A stretch of 64,000 bases of DNA from Zhengitettix transpicula (GCA_037074705.1 CM073596.1:59385619-59449618); one strand, 5' to 3'; positions 20,331-31,369 are shown, counted from the stretch's first letter. The notes: a model not told the origin generated them from the letters alone. Numbers and translations: made by a program.

Positions 20331-20760
20331 GAAAAAAAAACAACATCTAAGTGAGCAGCTGCAGCAGCAGCGGCAGCGATTTACCTCCTCGACCAAAAGG
20401 GTAATTCGTTGGGGTGGATTTAAATGCCCGGCGTGGTACGGCGATTGCGAAATGCCACACAATTCCTCCCCTGCCGACGATTCTCGTCAGATAATTGATT
20501 TATCGGTTATTTGCAAAAGAGCCCAGCAGCGCTCCACCCCCCCCCCCACCCCACCCCACCCCCCCTGGAACCCAATTGGAAATACGTTTACAGAGCCAAA
20601 TGGTTTCTCCCAAGCGAACGTTTACCACTGATCCACCAGTGGTCGTCAGGGATTGTGGGGGGTGGGCGGGAGGGGGGGGGAAACCACGGTTGAGCGGGAC
20701 GAAAGGGAGGGAGAAAAAAACCCCCGTCGTAGTTACGAATGCACTTTGTTGAAAACTAAC
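20331..20760. other. GC-rich, apparently unique block with C and G runs
   Basis: Starts with CAGCAGCAGCGGCAGCG near 20362, then a CpG-containing stretch to 20500, then CCCACCCCACC repeats at 20535-20562 and G runs at 20656-20680. The first half may be host regulatory sequence; the rest is low complexity. Confidence 0.35.
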
Positions 20761-21524
20761 GAGTCATTACTAACTAAAGCAATACCAGCAAAAGGAAGGT
20801 TAATAATTTTTTATGATCTCTAGATGTACTCCTACACCGTTGAACAAGTCTCAAAACTACAGATAATGGTGACGATTGACACCAGGTTAATAACACATTA
20901 CTTTTTTTTATTTATTGTACAGTCAACTTGGCGATTTTGTTTTTAAAGTTGTTATAATAATAATAATGATTAAAGTCTTCTGTTGAAATTAACATGCGGA
21001 TGGTTGTAACCATTAACAATTATTAAATAACATTGAATTGTTTTAATTAAGCTATAAAACATTTTTTAAAACAGTAATTATTTGTACAGGTGGACGTCTT
21101 AGGTGAGGCTCTGGAGGAATTGTAAATTTCAACTGTGGTGTTAAGTTTTTTAATGAGGGAAATCGAAAGAATTTTTAATCACATGACTAATGAGTAAAAA
21201 CTAACTTGTTACCTTTTCCTCGCTCTGCCAAAAGAAAAAGAATAGTGATGCCATCCTTGTGTTAAGACATACCTGTAAGAGGGAAGAAAAAAAGATAAAT
21301 TAATTTACTGTAGCACATGTCAAGTAAAAAAAACCATTTAAATCATATTTAAATATTAATTAGGAAGTTAACGTAAGATGGACTTTGGCCTTTTTTTTTA
21401 AAAAAAATAAATAATAATACGTTCTTCTTGAATCTAATTTATTTAATCGAAAATGCATCTGGACCTGTTCCGTGTCTCGGAAAAAACTGAAGCACAGGAA
21501 AACATATTTACAGACTCATTTCAG
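20761..21524. other. AT-rich stretch without recognised features
   Basis: No gene, repeat or motif could be supported. Confidence 0.5.
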
Positions 21525-21600
21525 AGATGCTTCACATTAAATCAAACATCACAGATATTAATGTACAGACAACAATTCCTGCTTCTGGTTCTACTTCTTC
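21525..21600 (+). repeat. Dispersed repeat fragment shared with 56740-57560
   Basis: AGAGATGCTTCACATTAAAT and ATCACAGATATTAATGTAC recur at 57497-57540 (plus), 56978-57025 (plus) and 56825-56872 (minus), where they lie next to family (iii) foldback sequences. Confidence 0.7.
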
Positions 21601-22060
21601 TGCTTTCCAGCCAGTATTAGGCTTCACCTCACCATCTCAACCTTGAGTCTTCCAACACTCCTTTCGCCTAATTGTTTTGGAAATCTGTATCTAGGCATTC
21701 CGCAATACACGCTCTCTCCACTTTTCTTTATACCCTTTTAACTTATCTGTGATCGCTTCAACACTTATGGAAGTACTCCTTATTTTATCCATCCTTGTAT
21801 ACACACCACCTTCACTGCTCTAGGAAATTTCATTTCAGCTGCCTCTTCTATTTGTTTGAGTTCTTTTATGTTTTGTTACCCAGCATTATGACCCATACAA
21901 CATTGTAAAATTTAATTTGTGTTTATTTTTCTGGTTTTTGCCTTTTAACGTTCTTCTAATTGTCCCACACATCCTCTGAAAATTATGTATATATTTAATT
22001 TGTGATATCTTTATCCTCTTCAAATGTTATTTCACATCCTAAATATTGGGAATGGGACAT
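21600..22060 (-). pseudogene. Non-LTR retrotransposon, decayed C-terminal remnant
   Basis: Read on the minus strand in shifting frames, the sequence shows typical pieces of the region after the reverse transcriptase of endonuclease-bearing LINEs. In order these are YLGCEITFEEDKDITN (near 22020-22050), then RMCGTIRRTLKG, KLNFTMLYGS and TRMDKIRSTSI with a weak EKWRERV. The order and spacing fit the family, but at least four frameshifts and several stops break it. The clade cannot be fixed from this part alone. Upstream catalytic reverse transcriptase motifs were not found. Confidence 0.65.
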
Positions 22061-22232
22061 TTGTTCAGAGTGTTTTCCCTTCTATGACAATTTTTGTTTC
22101 TTAGTGGATTCTTTCCTAAGAACCGCCATGGTGTTTGTTTTACTTATTGAAATTTTCAGGTTATATATTGCTGTGATCCCTTATTATTACGCTGAACCTT
22201 CTTTTTTCCCCCCACATTATCGTCGCTCCCTT

Positions 22233-22652
22233 ATTTTTTTTGAGTGTAGACAGGCTATGTTTAGGGTAATCCACAAGGTGGCAACTCTCCTCTTATAGCA
22301 TAGGAAAGGGATTTGAAATGGGGGAAGCGGAGGGGTAGAGGAAGGTAGCCAAGGGTTAACTAGGGGCCCCCGAGGCTATGGTTTAAGGATCCTACACGGC
22401 AATTCGCCCAAAAGTGATGCAGGGAAAACCCTAGAAAAACCTGCATCAGGTAGGTCGGGCATTTGGTACTTGATCCACGCCCTTCAGATGGCGGGAGAGG
22501 AGTTTACTGTGGGGTCGCAGCTTACCCCTCGCCATGCCTTGGCCAGTTTAGGACGCAGCAGGTCGACTATTCCAATAGGAATCGCGGACAACTCTTACCG
22601 TATGCCCAAGGTCTGCAACCCCGAAACATACACCTCTCAAAACAGACCGAGG
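22233..22652 (-). mobile_element. Element S copy 7a, left arm of an inverted pair
   Basis: Minus-strand copy from its T-run (22233) to the CAAAACAGACCGAGG region. It joins directly, head to head, to a plus-strand copy, giving an approximately 790-bp inverted repeat with almost no spacer. Confidence 0.87.
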
Positions 22653-23025
22653 AGACCTTGGGCATACGGTAAGAGTTGTTCGCTATTCCCATTGGAATAG
22701 TCGAGCAGTTGCCTCCGAAACTGGTCGAGGCACGGAGAAGGGAATGCTGCGTCCCGACGGCAAACTCTTCTCCCGCTATCGGAAGGGCGTGGGACAAATA
22801 CCCAATGCCCGACCTACCCGATGCATGTTTTTCTAGGGTTTTCCCTGCATTTCTTTAGGCGATAGCCGGGTAGGATCCTTAAAATATAGCCCGGGGGCCC
22901 TAGTAAACCCTTGGCTACCTTCCTCTACTCTTTCTTATCCTCCCTTTCAAATCCCTTCCTATGCTATAAAAGGGGAGTTGCCCAACGTGGATTACCCTCA
23001 TGTAGCCTGTTGCCCTAAAAAAAAA
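22653..23025 (+). mobile_element. Element S copy 7b, right arm of an inverted pair
   Basis: Plus-strand copy starting at ACCTTGGGCATACGG and ending in TTGCCCTAAAAAAAAA. Both arms are 5'-truncated at nearly the same point, which suggests twin-priming-like inversion or a later palindromic rearrangement. Confidence 0.87.
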
Positions 23026-23115
23026 GTGATCCGCAGCAACGTTGTTGTGTGGTATTTATATTATCACTTTTTTTTGGGGGGGGGGGTCTTTAATTCGCTA
23101 TCTTTCTTATTAATT
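23026..23115 (+). repeat. Family (iii) fragment
   Basis: GATCCGCAGCAACGTTGTTG and GTGGTATTTATATTATCAC match the right end of family (iii) foldbacks, with the CUGANGA core missing. A G run of 10 interrupts the usual tail. Confidence 0.5.
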
Positions 23116-23369
23116 TTTTTTCGTCAGACGTAATTTTTTTTTAATCCTTCATACTGATTTAGACGTGTTTGTAGGCTTCCTGGAGGCAATGTTCACGTGT
23201 TGGTAACAACCGCAGTTCTCATAAAAAAAAATATACACACACAGGTTTAATTTCTTTTTTATGTTCATGTATATTCATACAAACATTCCATAATGAAATG
23301 CAACTTATTATTTTTTTTGTTTTTGGGATGAATACGTCAGATTTATACTGAACGCTTAGTTCATTTTAA

Positions 23370-23830
23370 TACAACGGATTCCGGTGACGTGTATAAAGCG
23401 CGCCGCCTACAGTTGTACGACTTTATATACACAGTGGATATTAACTTTCCAGTTGTTACTATTAAACAACTGTAAAATCCCGACTGAAACTCAGAGTAAT
23501 CATTTTACTCGGACTTGGACCAGCAGCAGAAGAGGGTTACAGCGACGACAGGAGAATAAGAGGATTGTGTGAGGGTATTTCTCCTCTCCGTTCGCCTGCC
23601 TACGAGGCTATTCAACTTTATAACGAGGAAACGACGGAGATTATTTGTAATTTGATCGGGGTCAATTTGAATCGTAACAACGCAATTACTCGACACTTTC
23701 AACCTCGCGGGGGTGGTGGCGACGATATTAAATTTCCCGCTGGACGAATAAAACTACGTGGACGGCCCGCTCCCGAGTTGTGAGAGTCAGACGAGGCGCG
23801 AGAGAGACAGAGAGAGAGTGACGGGATGGA
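23370..23830. other. CpG-containing unique block ending in (ATGG)n
   Basis: No match elsewhere in the window. GC content rises from 23520 onward, with GGTGGTGGCGACG and CTCCCGAGTTGTGAGAG. A 72-codon plus-strand frame (23565-23783) shows no recognisable domain. (ATGG)5 lies at 23826-23845. Confidence 0.35.
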
Positions 23831-24161
23831 TGGATGGATGGATGGCAAGGGGTAGTTTAGCACCCCCCTTCCCTGGAGAAAGGCGTATAAATCACCCCCC
23901 TACAGTGCTTCAATCAGCCAAGGGAAGGTTTTGATTAGCGATCCATCTCAGTCCGTAGAATCTATCGCCACAGCAATCTCCTGCCTCGAGGCTAATTCCT
24001 CTCTTCACATCGTACTGTTTATATTGTAACAAATGTCACTGACCCAGTTTACGAGATTGAGACAAAGAGGAGTAATATTTCAAAAAAATAAATTATGTCA
24101 ATCTCGGCTGTAATAGGGTAATTATATCACCCACGTATAAATCTAGATGCGACATTCTGAG
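23831..24161. other. No feature recognised
   Basis: Unique-looking sequence without coding or repeat signal. Confidence 0.45.
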
Positions 24162-24634
24162 TTTTTTTTGTAGGTGTAGACAGGCTACATGAGGGTAATC
24201 CACATAGTGGCAACTCCCCTCTTATAGCATAGGAAAGGGATTTAAAAGGGGGGATGCGGAAGAGTAGAGGAAGGTAGCCAAGGGTTAACTACGGCTCCCG
24301 GGCTGTAGTTTAAGAATCCTACCCTGCAATTCACCTAAAAGTGATGCAGGACAAACCCTAGAAAAACCTGCATCAGGTAGGTCGGGCATTAGGTACTTGT
24401 CCCACGCCCTTCCCTGGATGGCGGGAGACGGGTTTGCTGTGGGGCCGCAGCCGTGCCTTCACCGGTTTAAGAGGCAGCTGGTCGACTATTCCAATAGTAA
24501 TAGCGGACAACTCTTACCGTATTCCTCAAAGTCTGCGACCCCGGCACAAACACATCTCAAAACAGGGCCGAGGTGCCTCGGCATGTGGGAACGTTAGTTC
24601 AAAAAACTAGAGAGATGTAGAGGTATCCGTAAAG
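24162..24634 (-). mobile_element. Element S copy 8, first of a tandem pair
   Basis: Minus-strand copy with a deletion in the GACGCAGCATTCCC region. Its 5'-truncated end (GTAGAGGTATCCGTAAAG) is followed at once by the T-run of copy 9. This is the same tandem arrangement as at 9050-10058. Confidence 0.85.
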
Positions 24635-24751
24635 TTTTTTTTAGGGTAACAGGCTACATGAGGGAAATCAAAATGGTGGCAACTCCCCTTTAATAGGATA
24701 GGAAGGGATTTAAAAGGGGGAATGCGGAAGAAGGTAGCCAAGGGTTAATTA
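24635..24751 (-). mobile_element. Element S copy 9, 3'-end fragment
   Basis: Contains only the last 115 bases of the element, from TTTTTTTTAGGGTAACAGGC to CCAAGGGTTAA. Confidence 0.8.
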
Positions 24752-25002
24752 AGACGGAGGCTTTTAAACACTAAGCAATCAATAAAAGGTAAATAACATT
24801 CCGAAAAGACTGAATATCTCGTAAAATGAATTTAAATGATTTAAAAAGAAAAAAAAATAATTTTTCGTCTGATTGAAAATAATAATTAAGGAGAAATATA
24901 GCCAAATACAGACAAAAATAAGTGATAATATAAATACTACACTGAGAATATCTCTCGCTATAACAATTACAATAATGGCTTAAAGAATGAATAATAAAGA
25001 TA

Positions 25003-25200
25003 GACAATACAGACAAAAATAAAGGGTAATATAAATACCACACAACGTCTATGGGATCCTTGTTCCCCTTTCCTCAGGTGCTAAGAAGAGCCTAGAGGTT
25101 TTCTTTCAAGAAAGTAGGATTTTTACACCTGATGAAAGCAACAAGGTTCGCAGAAACGACCAGTGGTATTTATTTTATCACCGTATATTGGCTTTTGATA
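25003..25200. mobile_element. Foldback element with hammerhead-like motifs (family iii)
   Basis: The left arm on the minus strand (25040-25077) reads CCUGAGGAAAGG ... GGAUCCCAUAGACGUUGUGUGG. The right arm on the plus strand (25131-25170) reads CACCUGAUGAAAGC ... GCAGAAACGACCAGUGG. Both are decayed. The outer ends show GGTAATATAAATACCACAC and its degenerate complement. Confidence 0.6.
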
Positions 25201-25539
25201 ATTAAATTAATTGTAATCGCTTTCAATGCCCTTTCTTATTTCGGCATAATTTCCGTCACTTTTCTACTATGATATTTTTGAATGTAGCCGCCATATTTTT
25301 AAATTTATCTTTCGCCTCATTCACGTTTATATAACGACTTTCTTGCAGATATTATTTATATTTAATTTTTTCACAGCCTAAAAAATGTTTCTCTTTTGAA
25401 TACTTATCAAATACCTCAAGGTTTTATTTTGGTCAGTGGCAAAGATCTTAGTGCTTGTAATTGTATGACACTAGCGGACTTTCTCCAGTTTGTAACTTTG
25501 TTATCGAGATGGAGCCAATGTCGTGTCGAGATTCTTGTG

Positions 25540-26110
25540 GATTAATTTGGGGGATTTAATGATATTATACTACAGCAAATATCTTAGGAGAAATAATAAT
25601 GTGTTGCTTTACTAATTGTGTGATCGTCGTCGATGACTCGTGGTCGTTGGATGTTGACGGGGCAAAGATAACATGTCCAAGCATCATCTCCCTTTTCCCC
25701 CGCACTTGGCCGTGACCTGAAGCACACGCTGCTTGCTCCTTTTTGGGATCCTCGTCTCTAGCTGGCAAGCCGTCCAACAGCCCCAATTAGTGAAGTCGTT
25801 GTGCTCCTCATTACACGGTCTATTAACGGCCTCTTCACTTTCAAACCTACAAGGAGTAAGCGATTCTCATCTCTCGACAACGAGATGGAGAGGAGGGTTT
25901 TTTTTTCTCCCTCCCGTCCCCCACCCCCTCGTCCTCGACCTCCGCCGCCCAATTTCCTTTCTCGGATTGTCAAGGGAAGACAAGCGAAGGTTTCAGCAAA
26001 AGGCCCTCTTCTTCCGATACCATCCACTATAATTGGCCATCGCTGCCTCTTGTTTGTTTTCCGCTTAAGGAGCACTCACAACGTAAATTGATCTCTCGTC
26101 GCAGGAATCG
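25540..26110. other. Apparently unique, moderately GC-rich block
   Basis: No repeat match. It includes GATCGTCGTCGATGACTCG, CCCCAATTAGTG and a C/T-rich segment at 25900-25950. Three overlapping frames of 73-105 codons show no domain. Possibly host non-coding sequence under constraint. Confidence 0.3.
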
Positions 26111-26779
26111 TCCTTCACCAAGAAAGAGCAAGAGTTCCCTGTATGTGTGTTTGCCCATTAAATATTTTTTTTTCTCTGTCTCCCGGTGAAGAGACCATCA
26201 CGCTCGGTCATCGATGTCCATCTATACAAAATAAAATAAAAACTCACTGGACTGTGAGTCACATCAACCTTGCAACTGACGATTATTAAGCAGAAAAGTA
26301 TTCAGAATTATAGAAGGATACAAAATGCAATGGAAACAAAAAAATGTTGAAAGGTAAAAGTTAAATTAGGAAGACAGGAGGAAAACTAAGACCAAAGAAA
26401 GCGGTCTTAGAAAAACTTATTTAAGCAGGTCTACATGATCACGTCACTAGTATTTTATATATTTTTTCCCCCCAGAGGAATAAAGTGTAGTTAGAAAATA
26501 GTTACATTTAGCAGTTATTCAGTATTCATAAAGGAAGTTCTCTGAGTGTTCTTGTATTTTTACAAGATTTAAAGGAGCAACCCTTACACAGTCTCAATTT
26601 TCCGACGTTTTATTATTTTTTCCCCCGAAGGTTTCGGCCTAATATTTTGCCATAATTATCCGTAAATATATTATTAAATCATTTATTGGCTTTACGTGTG
26701 AACCTGTTTTTAAATTTCACTTCACATCTATGTCAATTATTAATACAACATACGGACGAAAAAACTGACCTGGATATGG
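26111..26779. other. No feature recognised
   Basis: AT-rich sequence without coding or repeat signal. A short C run lies at 26467-26475. Confidence 0.45.
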
Positions 26780-27090
26780 AAGATCCATAACCTGCTCACG
26801 CACAGAGAGTTGCTTCCACCACTCAGCAGCAGCAGCAGCAGGAGTGACGTCTTGGTATCCCGCCTGACCACGCACTAATCAAGGCCCCTTATAAGGTAAT
26901 AAGCCGAGGGGAGCGGAGGTCACGTGACCAGTCACGCGCTGACGCTGGGCAACTAAAAGTCACCTGATGTCGGAGGAGTGGCGGGAAGGTGGACGGGCGG
27001 TAACCTACGCTCCTCTGTACAGGTCAGGTGACAGTGGAATTGACAGTGTTGCTGGAAGACGATGGCAGTGAACGTCAGTTTGGTCAGTTA
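26780..27090 (+). promoter_or_regulatory. Candidate promoter/enhancer with CArG box and CLEAR-type E-box
   Basis: GC content rises and several strong sites cluster: (GCA)n at 26827-26839, GTGACGTC near 26846, a perfect CArG box CCTTATAAGG at 26887-26896, the 12-bp palindrome GGTCACGTGACC at 26918-26929, and CAGGTCAGGTGACAG near 27020. The palindrome contains GTCACGTGAC, the CLEAR/USF-type E-box. An ATG at 27061 opens only 16 codons. Neither a transcript start nor a downstream exon can be shown. Confidence 0.4.
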
Positions 27091-27830
27091 TATAGTAACA
27101 TGCCAATTATGATAATTTAAAAAACTTTTATCTACTAACTGGAGTATAAGAAGAAACATAGAGATGATGGAGTCTCTGTTACGCAATTCCGTATATATTT
27201 TTTTTCTCCTTCCAAATGTATATGTCTATTTTATTCTTTAATTTTTATTATTATTAGTCAATTGAAATTGTTTCTATTTATATTCCAAACATCCCTTAAA
27301 GCTACGCTTCGTATGTGTTCCAAAAATATCCTCCATATCTTGGCTATAAATTTATTTGGCTTTGATCATCATCACAACCCCCCCCCCCCTCCTCCGCCCC
27401 CCCCCCCTCCTCCGCCCCCCCCCTCTCTCTCTCTCTGTGGATTACAGATTTTTATAAAAAGAGTTTGATCGCGGTTTAGATCATCCCCCCCCCCTTATCA
27501 GCCGAAAACTCCTAGCTCGGAGGCAGACGAACGCAGCCCCCTCCCCCCCGTACACACCCCCTTTCACATAATCCAATTTCCTGTGCCTGATACTTCGATC
27601 TGTATACTTTAACCAGTGATCTCATCTGGCATTTCATTTCCTCCTGCACAAATTTCTAACTCCTCTTCCCCTGCCTCCAAACCTTCCAACCAACCCCCCC
27701 GATCCTCCTTCTCACTGGATGTAGTAGCATTTCTGAGCATCAGAGGAAACGTTTCTAGCGTGTTGTTACGAAACACACTTGGTCCGTCACATACATTCCC
27801 GGCGGACTTTTTGTCACGTGAAGAGAGACG
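27091..27830. repeat. C-rich low-complexity stretches
   Basis: Long C runs broken by CTCCTCCG occur at 27378-27428, then (CT)n, and further C runs at 27484-27494 and 27540-27550. The rest is unremarkable. No gene. Confidence 0.6.
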
Positions 27831-27835
27831 GCGTG

Positions 27836-27836
<1 letters not shown>

Positions 27837-27885
<49 letters not shown>
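27837..27885. repeat. (CA)n microsatellite
   Basis: About 24 perfect CA repeats. Confidence 0.97.
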
Positions 27886-27888
<3 letters not shown>

Positions 27889-27986
27889 CGCTTTCAAATA
27901 ATAAGACCGTACCAAAAATACAAGGCACGAGAATATAATCCACGATAAGAGTCCAGAAGAATAGTGGTCCAAGAAGACCCCTAACC

Positions 27987-27989
<3 letters not shown>

Positions 27990-28040
<51 letters not shown>
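27990..28040. repeat. (TA)n microsatellite
   Basis: About 25 perfect TA repeats. The following 450 bases to 28495 show no feature. Confidence 0.97.
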
Positions 28041-28042
<2 letters not shown>

Positions 28043-28495
28043 TAACAAAGATCGGTCACCCCCCACCCCCCTCTCCTTGTCTATTAAGCTTAAACGAGGC
28101 GGCAACTTTGTAATATATTTCGAGGTCTTTCGAGCCGTACAAAAATAGCCGCGTAGATTTAGAAAAAAATTAGAGAGGATTTTAAACGACGGTGAGACTC
28201 AAAACTAGCATAATGAGGATTTTTAAATATGTTATTTTTGTAGGACTCTGAATTAATTAAAAAAGTTACTAAGTCGCTGATCTCGTCTTAAATTGACGGG
28301 GGTTTTGTATCAGCTCATTAATTACATTTAAGAGCCGAAGCTGCTGTATGGAAGAAAAAAAAAAACCCCACCAACGTTAACTGCCGCAGACACAGTTGTC
28401 TAAATTAGAAATCATCTCACCAGGATTAATTAACAATTCCGATCAGTGTGCGTGACGCGTTCTGAAAACACGAGATTAATTTATAAAATCAGTTA

Positions 28496-28772
28496 AATGA
28501 CGCTTTTACAGACACTTTTATTTTTATTAATTTATTTATAGCGTTACGACGTTTCGATACGTGTTCGTATCTTCTTCAGGTATAACCGAAATTATTATAA
28601 CAAACTATCTGCACTAAAAACAGTTACGATGTTGATAAACATTCACACAGTACAGATACTTTGTTATAATAATTTGAATAATACCTCAAGATAATACGGA
28701 CACGTTTCGAAACGTCGTGACGCTATAAATAAAAAAAATTATAAAAGAGTGTCCGTAAAAGGTCATTCATTA
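28496..28772. mobile_element. Foldback element with hammerhead-like motifs (family ii)
   Basis: Arms of about 85 bp face each other across about 100 bp. Outer ends are ACAGACAC-type and GTGTCCGTAAAAGGTCATT. The minus motif is complete. The plus motif (28684-28716) has core CUCAAGA and a GUUUC in place of GUAUC. Related to 10911-11222 and 48484-48672 but with a different spacer. Confidence 0.78.
28547..28579 (-). ncRNA. Hammerhead-ribozyme-like motif, best family (ii) copy
   Basis: On the minus strand: CUGAAGA (28573-28579), one extra A, a perfect 6-bp stem GAUACG/CGUAUC closing a 4-nt loop AACA, GAAAC (28551-28555) and then GUC, the canonical cleavage triplet. Bases on either side can form three pairs of stem I. 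Only the single extra base departs from the textbook hammerhead. Confidence 0.5.
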
Positions 28773-28864
28773 CCTGCTTTATTAATTCAAAAAACAGACG
28801 TAAAATAAAAACTAGATTAGGATGTTTGACATATATATATATAAATATGTTATACTGTTGAATA

Positions 28865-29125
28865 AAAAAAGGGTAATATAAATACCTCACGACGTTTCAG
28901 GGATCCTTGTTCATTTCGTCAGGTTGCTAAGAACAGCCTAGAGGCTTCTGAGTGTTATCAAACTGACCAGTGCAGTTGTGTTTCTCTAGAGCTCATCTTA
29001 GCACCTGACGAAAGGAACAAGGATCCCAGAAACGTTGTGTGGTATTTATATTACCCTTTCCTTTGTCTGTATTTTGCTACCTTTCTTATTCACTATTTTC
29101 TATCAGACGTAAATTATTTTCGTTT
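28865..29125. mobile_element. Foldback element with hammerhead-like motifs (family iii), complete
   Basis: Best family (iii) copy. The left arm (28865-28945) and right arm (28990-29070) are inverted copies: GGTAATATAAATACC outside, then the motif, then GCTAAGA(A)CAGCCTAGAG or its complement inside. The central part contains ACTGACCAGTGCAGTTGTG. The right flank continues to TTTCTATCAGACGTAAATTA, a tail shared with 59640-59665. Confidence 0.78.
29005..29037 (+). ncRNA. Hammerhead-like motif, family (iii)
   Basis: CUGACGA at 29005-29011 and GAAAC at 29029-29033 followed by GUU. GCAC before the core can pair with GUGU after the triplet (stem I). Stem II is only a possible GGA/UCC, so this family is less hammerhead-like than i, ii and iv. 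Confidence 0.33.
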
Positions 29126-29140
29126 TATGCTGTTCGCTTT

Positions 29141-29597
29141 TTCTCTCTGGTTTTTTGAACTAAGGTTCCCGCAAGCCGATGCACCTCGCCCTGATTTGAG
29201 AGGTGTATGTTCCGGGGTCACAGACCTCGGTAAGAGTTGTTCTCTGTTCCCATTGGAATAGTCGGCCAGCTGCCTCCTAAACTGGTCGAGGCGCGGAGAA
29301 GGGAAAGCTGCGTCCGCACAGCAAACTCCTCTCCCGCTATCGGAAGGGCGTGGGACAAGTATCCAATGCCCGACCTACCCGATGCAGGTTTTTCTAGGGT
29401 TTGTCCTGCATTACCTTTAGGCGAATGCCGGGTAGGATCCTTAAACTATAGCCCGGGGCTCCTAGTATACCCTTAGCTATCTTCCTGTACCCTTCCGCAT
29501 CCTCCCTTTCAAATCCCTTTGTGTGTTATTAAAGGGTAGTTGCCACTATGTGGATTACCCTCATGCAGCCTGTTACCCCCTCCCCCCCAAAAAAAAT
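29141..29597 (+). mobile_element. Element S copy 10, 5'-truncated
   Basis: Plus-strand copy starting within TCTCTCTGGTTTTTTGAAC and running to CAGCCTGTTACCCCC and an A-run broken by C's. It sits directly to the right of the family (iii) foldback. Confidence 0.87.
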
Positions 29598-30804
29598 TAC
29601 CAGATTATTATTTCTAACATCTAAAACACGCAATTAAATTTTATTACGTCTATTTGAACCTTTATTGCCAATTCTTTACTTGAACTTTTGCCTGCTATTT
29701 TTTCTTTTCTTTACTCGTTATTCTTTCTTAGAATCATCTTAAAACCAGCCACGGTAACACACAAATAGTTTTTTTTGTTTTCAATCAAACCCCTTTGCTC
29801 AAAAAATAGACAGATATTTAATTAATATTTAACCGAAATTCTTATTCGAAGAATAGTACAAAGACTTGCTGAAATTTATTTAATGGAATAAGGTAGAAAA
29901 TACTCGGAGGAACGGTTTAATCGAATCCGATTTTTTTTAATCCGAAGATTTTACAATTGTTATACAGTGTTGACATTAACGTGTTAAAAATTAACTAGAC
30001 TGAGTAGTTGAAGAGGTAAGTTAAGAAATATGTATTATACGGTGGTTTCTAGGCCAATTTTAACGAGAGGGTGAGGATGGTGGCATTAAAGGAGTGGTGG
30101 AGATTTCTATTACGTTGGTTTAGGGCGGTTTGAATTATTATTATTATTTTTTTTGGGGGGGGGGGGGGGGTTGAGGGAATATCTAAGTCACTGTGGATTC
30201 TGGTGTCAGTAAAGGTACCGAGGACTGTTAGTTATGGATTTTATTTGTGCGGTTGGTAGCGGAGGAACAGCAAATGAAACAGCCGTAAATCCAGAGGGAA
30301 TAGATAGATGACAGATGAGTAATGGAGTTTTGTTTATAAAAGGAGGTTTAGGGTTCAGTAATGGTTTAAATTTGTGGAATCTGTGGTGGATTATTATTTA
30401 CAGTTAAAATATACTGTTAGAATATAAAAGTATCGAAGTTTGTTCATGTAGGTATCAAAGTATATTCTACCTTCGTTTGCTTTTTCTCTAGGGATGCGCT
30501 GTCTAGTGGTTACGTCAGTGGTTCAGTTTGTTGTTGGGAAGTCTTTGGCAGAGCAGTAGCTTGCGAAGTTGTGCTTCTATATAAGTCCGAAGAGGCGCGC
30601 GCCATCTGTTGGAACATGGGACAGGCTGGATTATTATCAAGAAGCGTCCCCACATCATTGGGGGGGGGGGGAGGGGGTTGGACTTGTCCCCTGTCAGACC
30701 GGCGCTGTTACACACGTTTCACTCACACGTGGGCCAACACCTCTGCTGGTTTCCTTCATCTGTGTTACTACTACGTTTCATTTCATTTAAACTACTATAA
30801 CTAG
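29598..30804. other. Unannotated region with a poly-G run
   Basis: No gene. G12-13 at 30156-30170 after a T run, and another at 30660-30675. The bases GCGCGCGCCATCTGTTGG near 30596 resemble GGGCGCGCGCCCTCTG at 2761, a short shared block. Confidence 0.45.
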
Positions 30805-31369
30805 CCTTGGTGCCCGGTAGAGAGTATGCGAGGGCTATTCTCTCGCAGGCAGAACCTTGTAGGAGAGATACGAAGGGGCTACCTTTGGGGATGCCTTTTC
30901 CTCTCCGTTTTTGAACTAAGGTTCCCACAAGCCGAGGTACCTCGGCCTGTTTTGAGAGGTGTATGTTTCGGGGACACAGACCTTGGGGCATACGGTAAGA
31001 GTTGTCCGCTATTCCCATTGTAATAGTCGGTCAGCTGCCTCCTAAACTGGTCGAGGCACGGTGAAGTGAATGCTGCGTCCCCACAGTAAACTCTTCTCCC
31101 GCTATCGGAAGAGCGTGGGACAAGTACCCAATGCCGGACTTACCTGATGCAGGTTTTTCTAGGGTTTTCCCTGCATTACTTTTAGGCGAATGCCGGGTAG
31201 GATCCTTAAAATATAGCCCGGGGGCCACTAGTTAACCTGTGGCTACCTTCCTCTACCCTTCCGCATCCCCCCTTTCAAATCCCTTCCTATGCTATTAAAG
31301 GGGAGTTGCCACCTTGTGGATTACCCTCATGTAGCCTGTTACCTAAAAAAAAAATACCTTGGTGCCCGG
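30805..31369 (+). mobile_element. Element S copy 11, full length, nested in repeat R2 with 13-bp duplication
   Basis: Full plus-strand copy from the 5' hairpin (TGCGAGGGCTATTCTCTCGC) to GCCTGTTACC and an A-tail. The 13-mer CCTTGGTGCCCGG flanks it at 30805-30817 and 31357-31369. The right-hand one continues into GGCGTTGCC, showing that the target was an older repeat (R2) with the known GTGCCCGGCGTTGCC start. Body length about 539 bp. Best reference copy of the family in this window. Confidence 0.93.
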
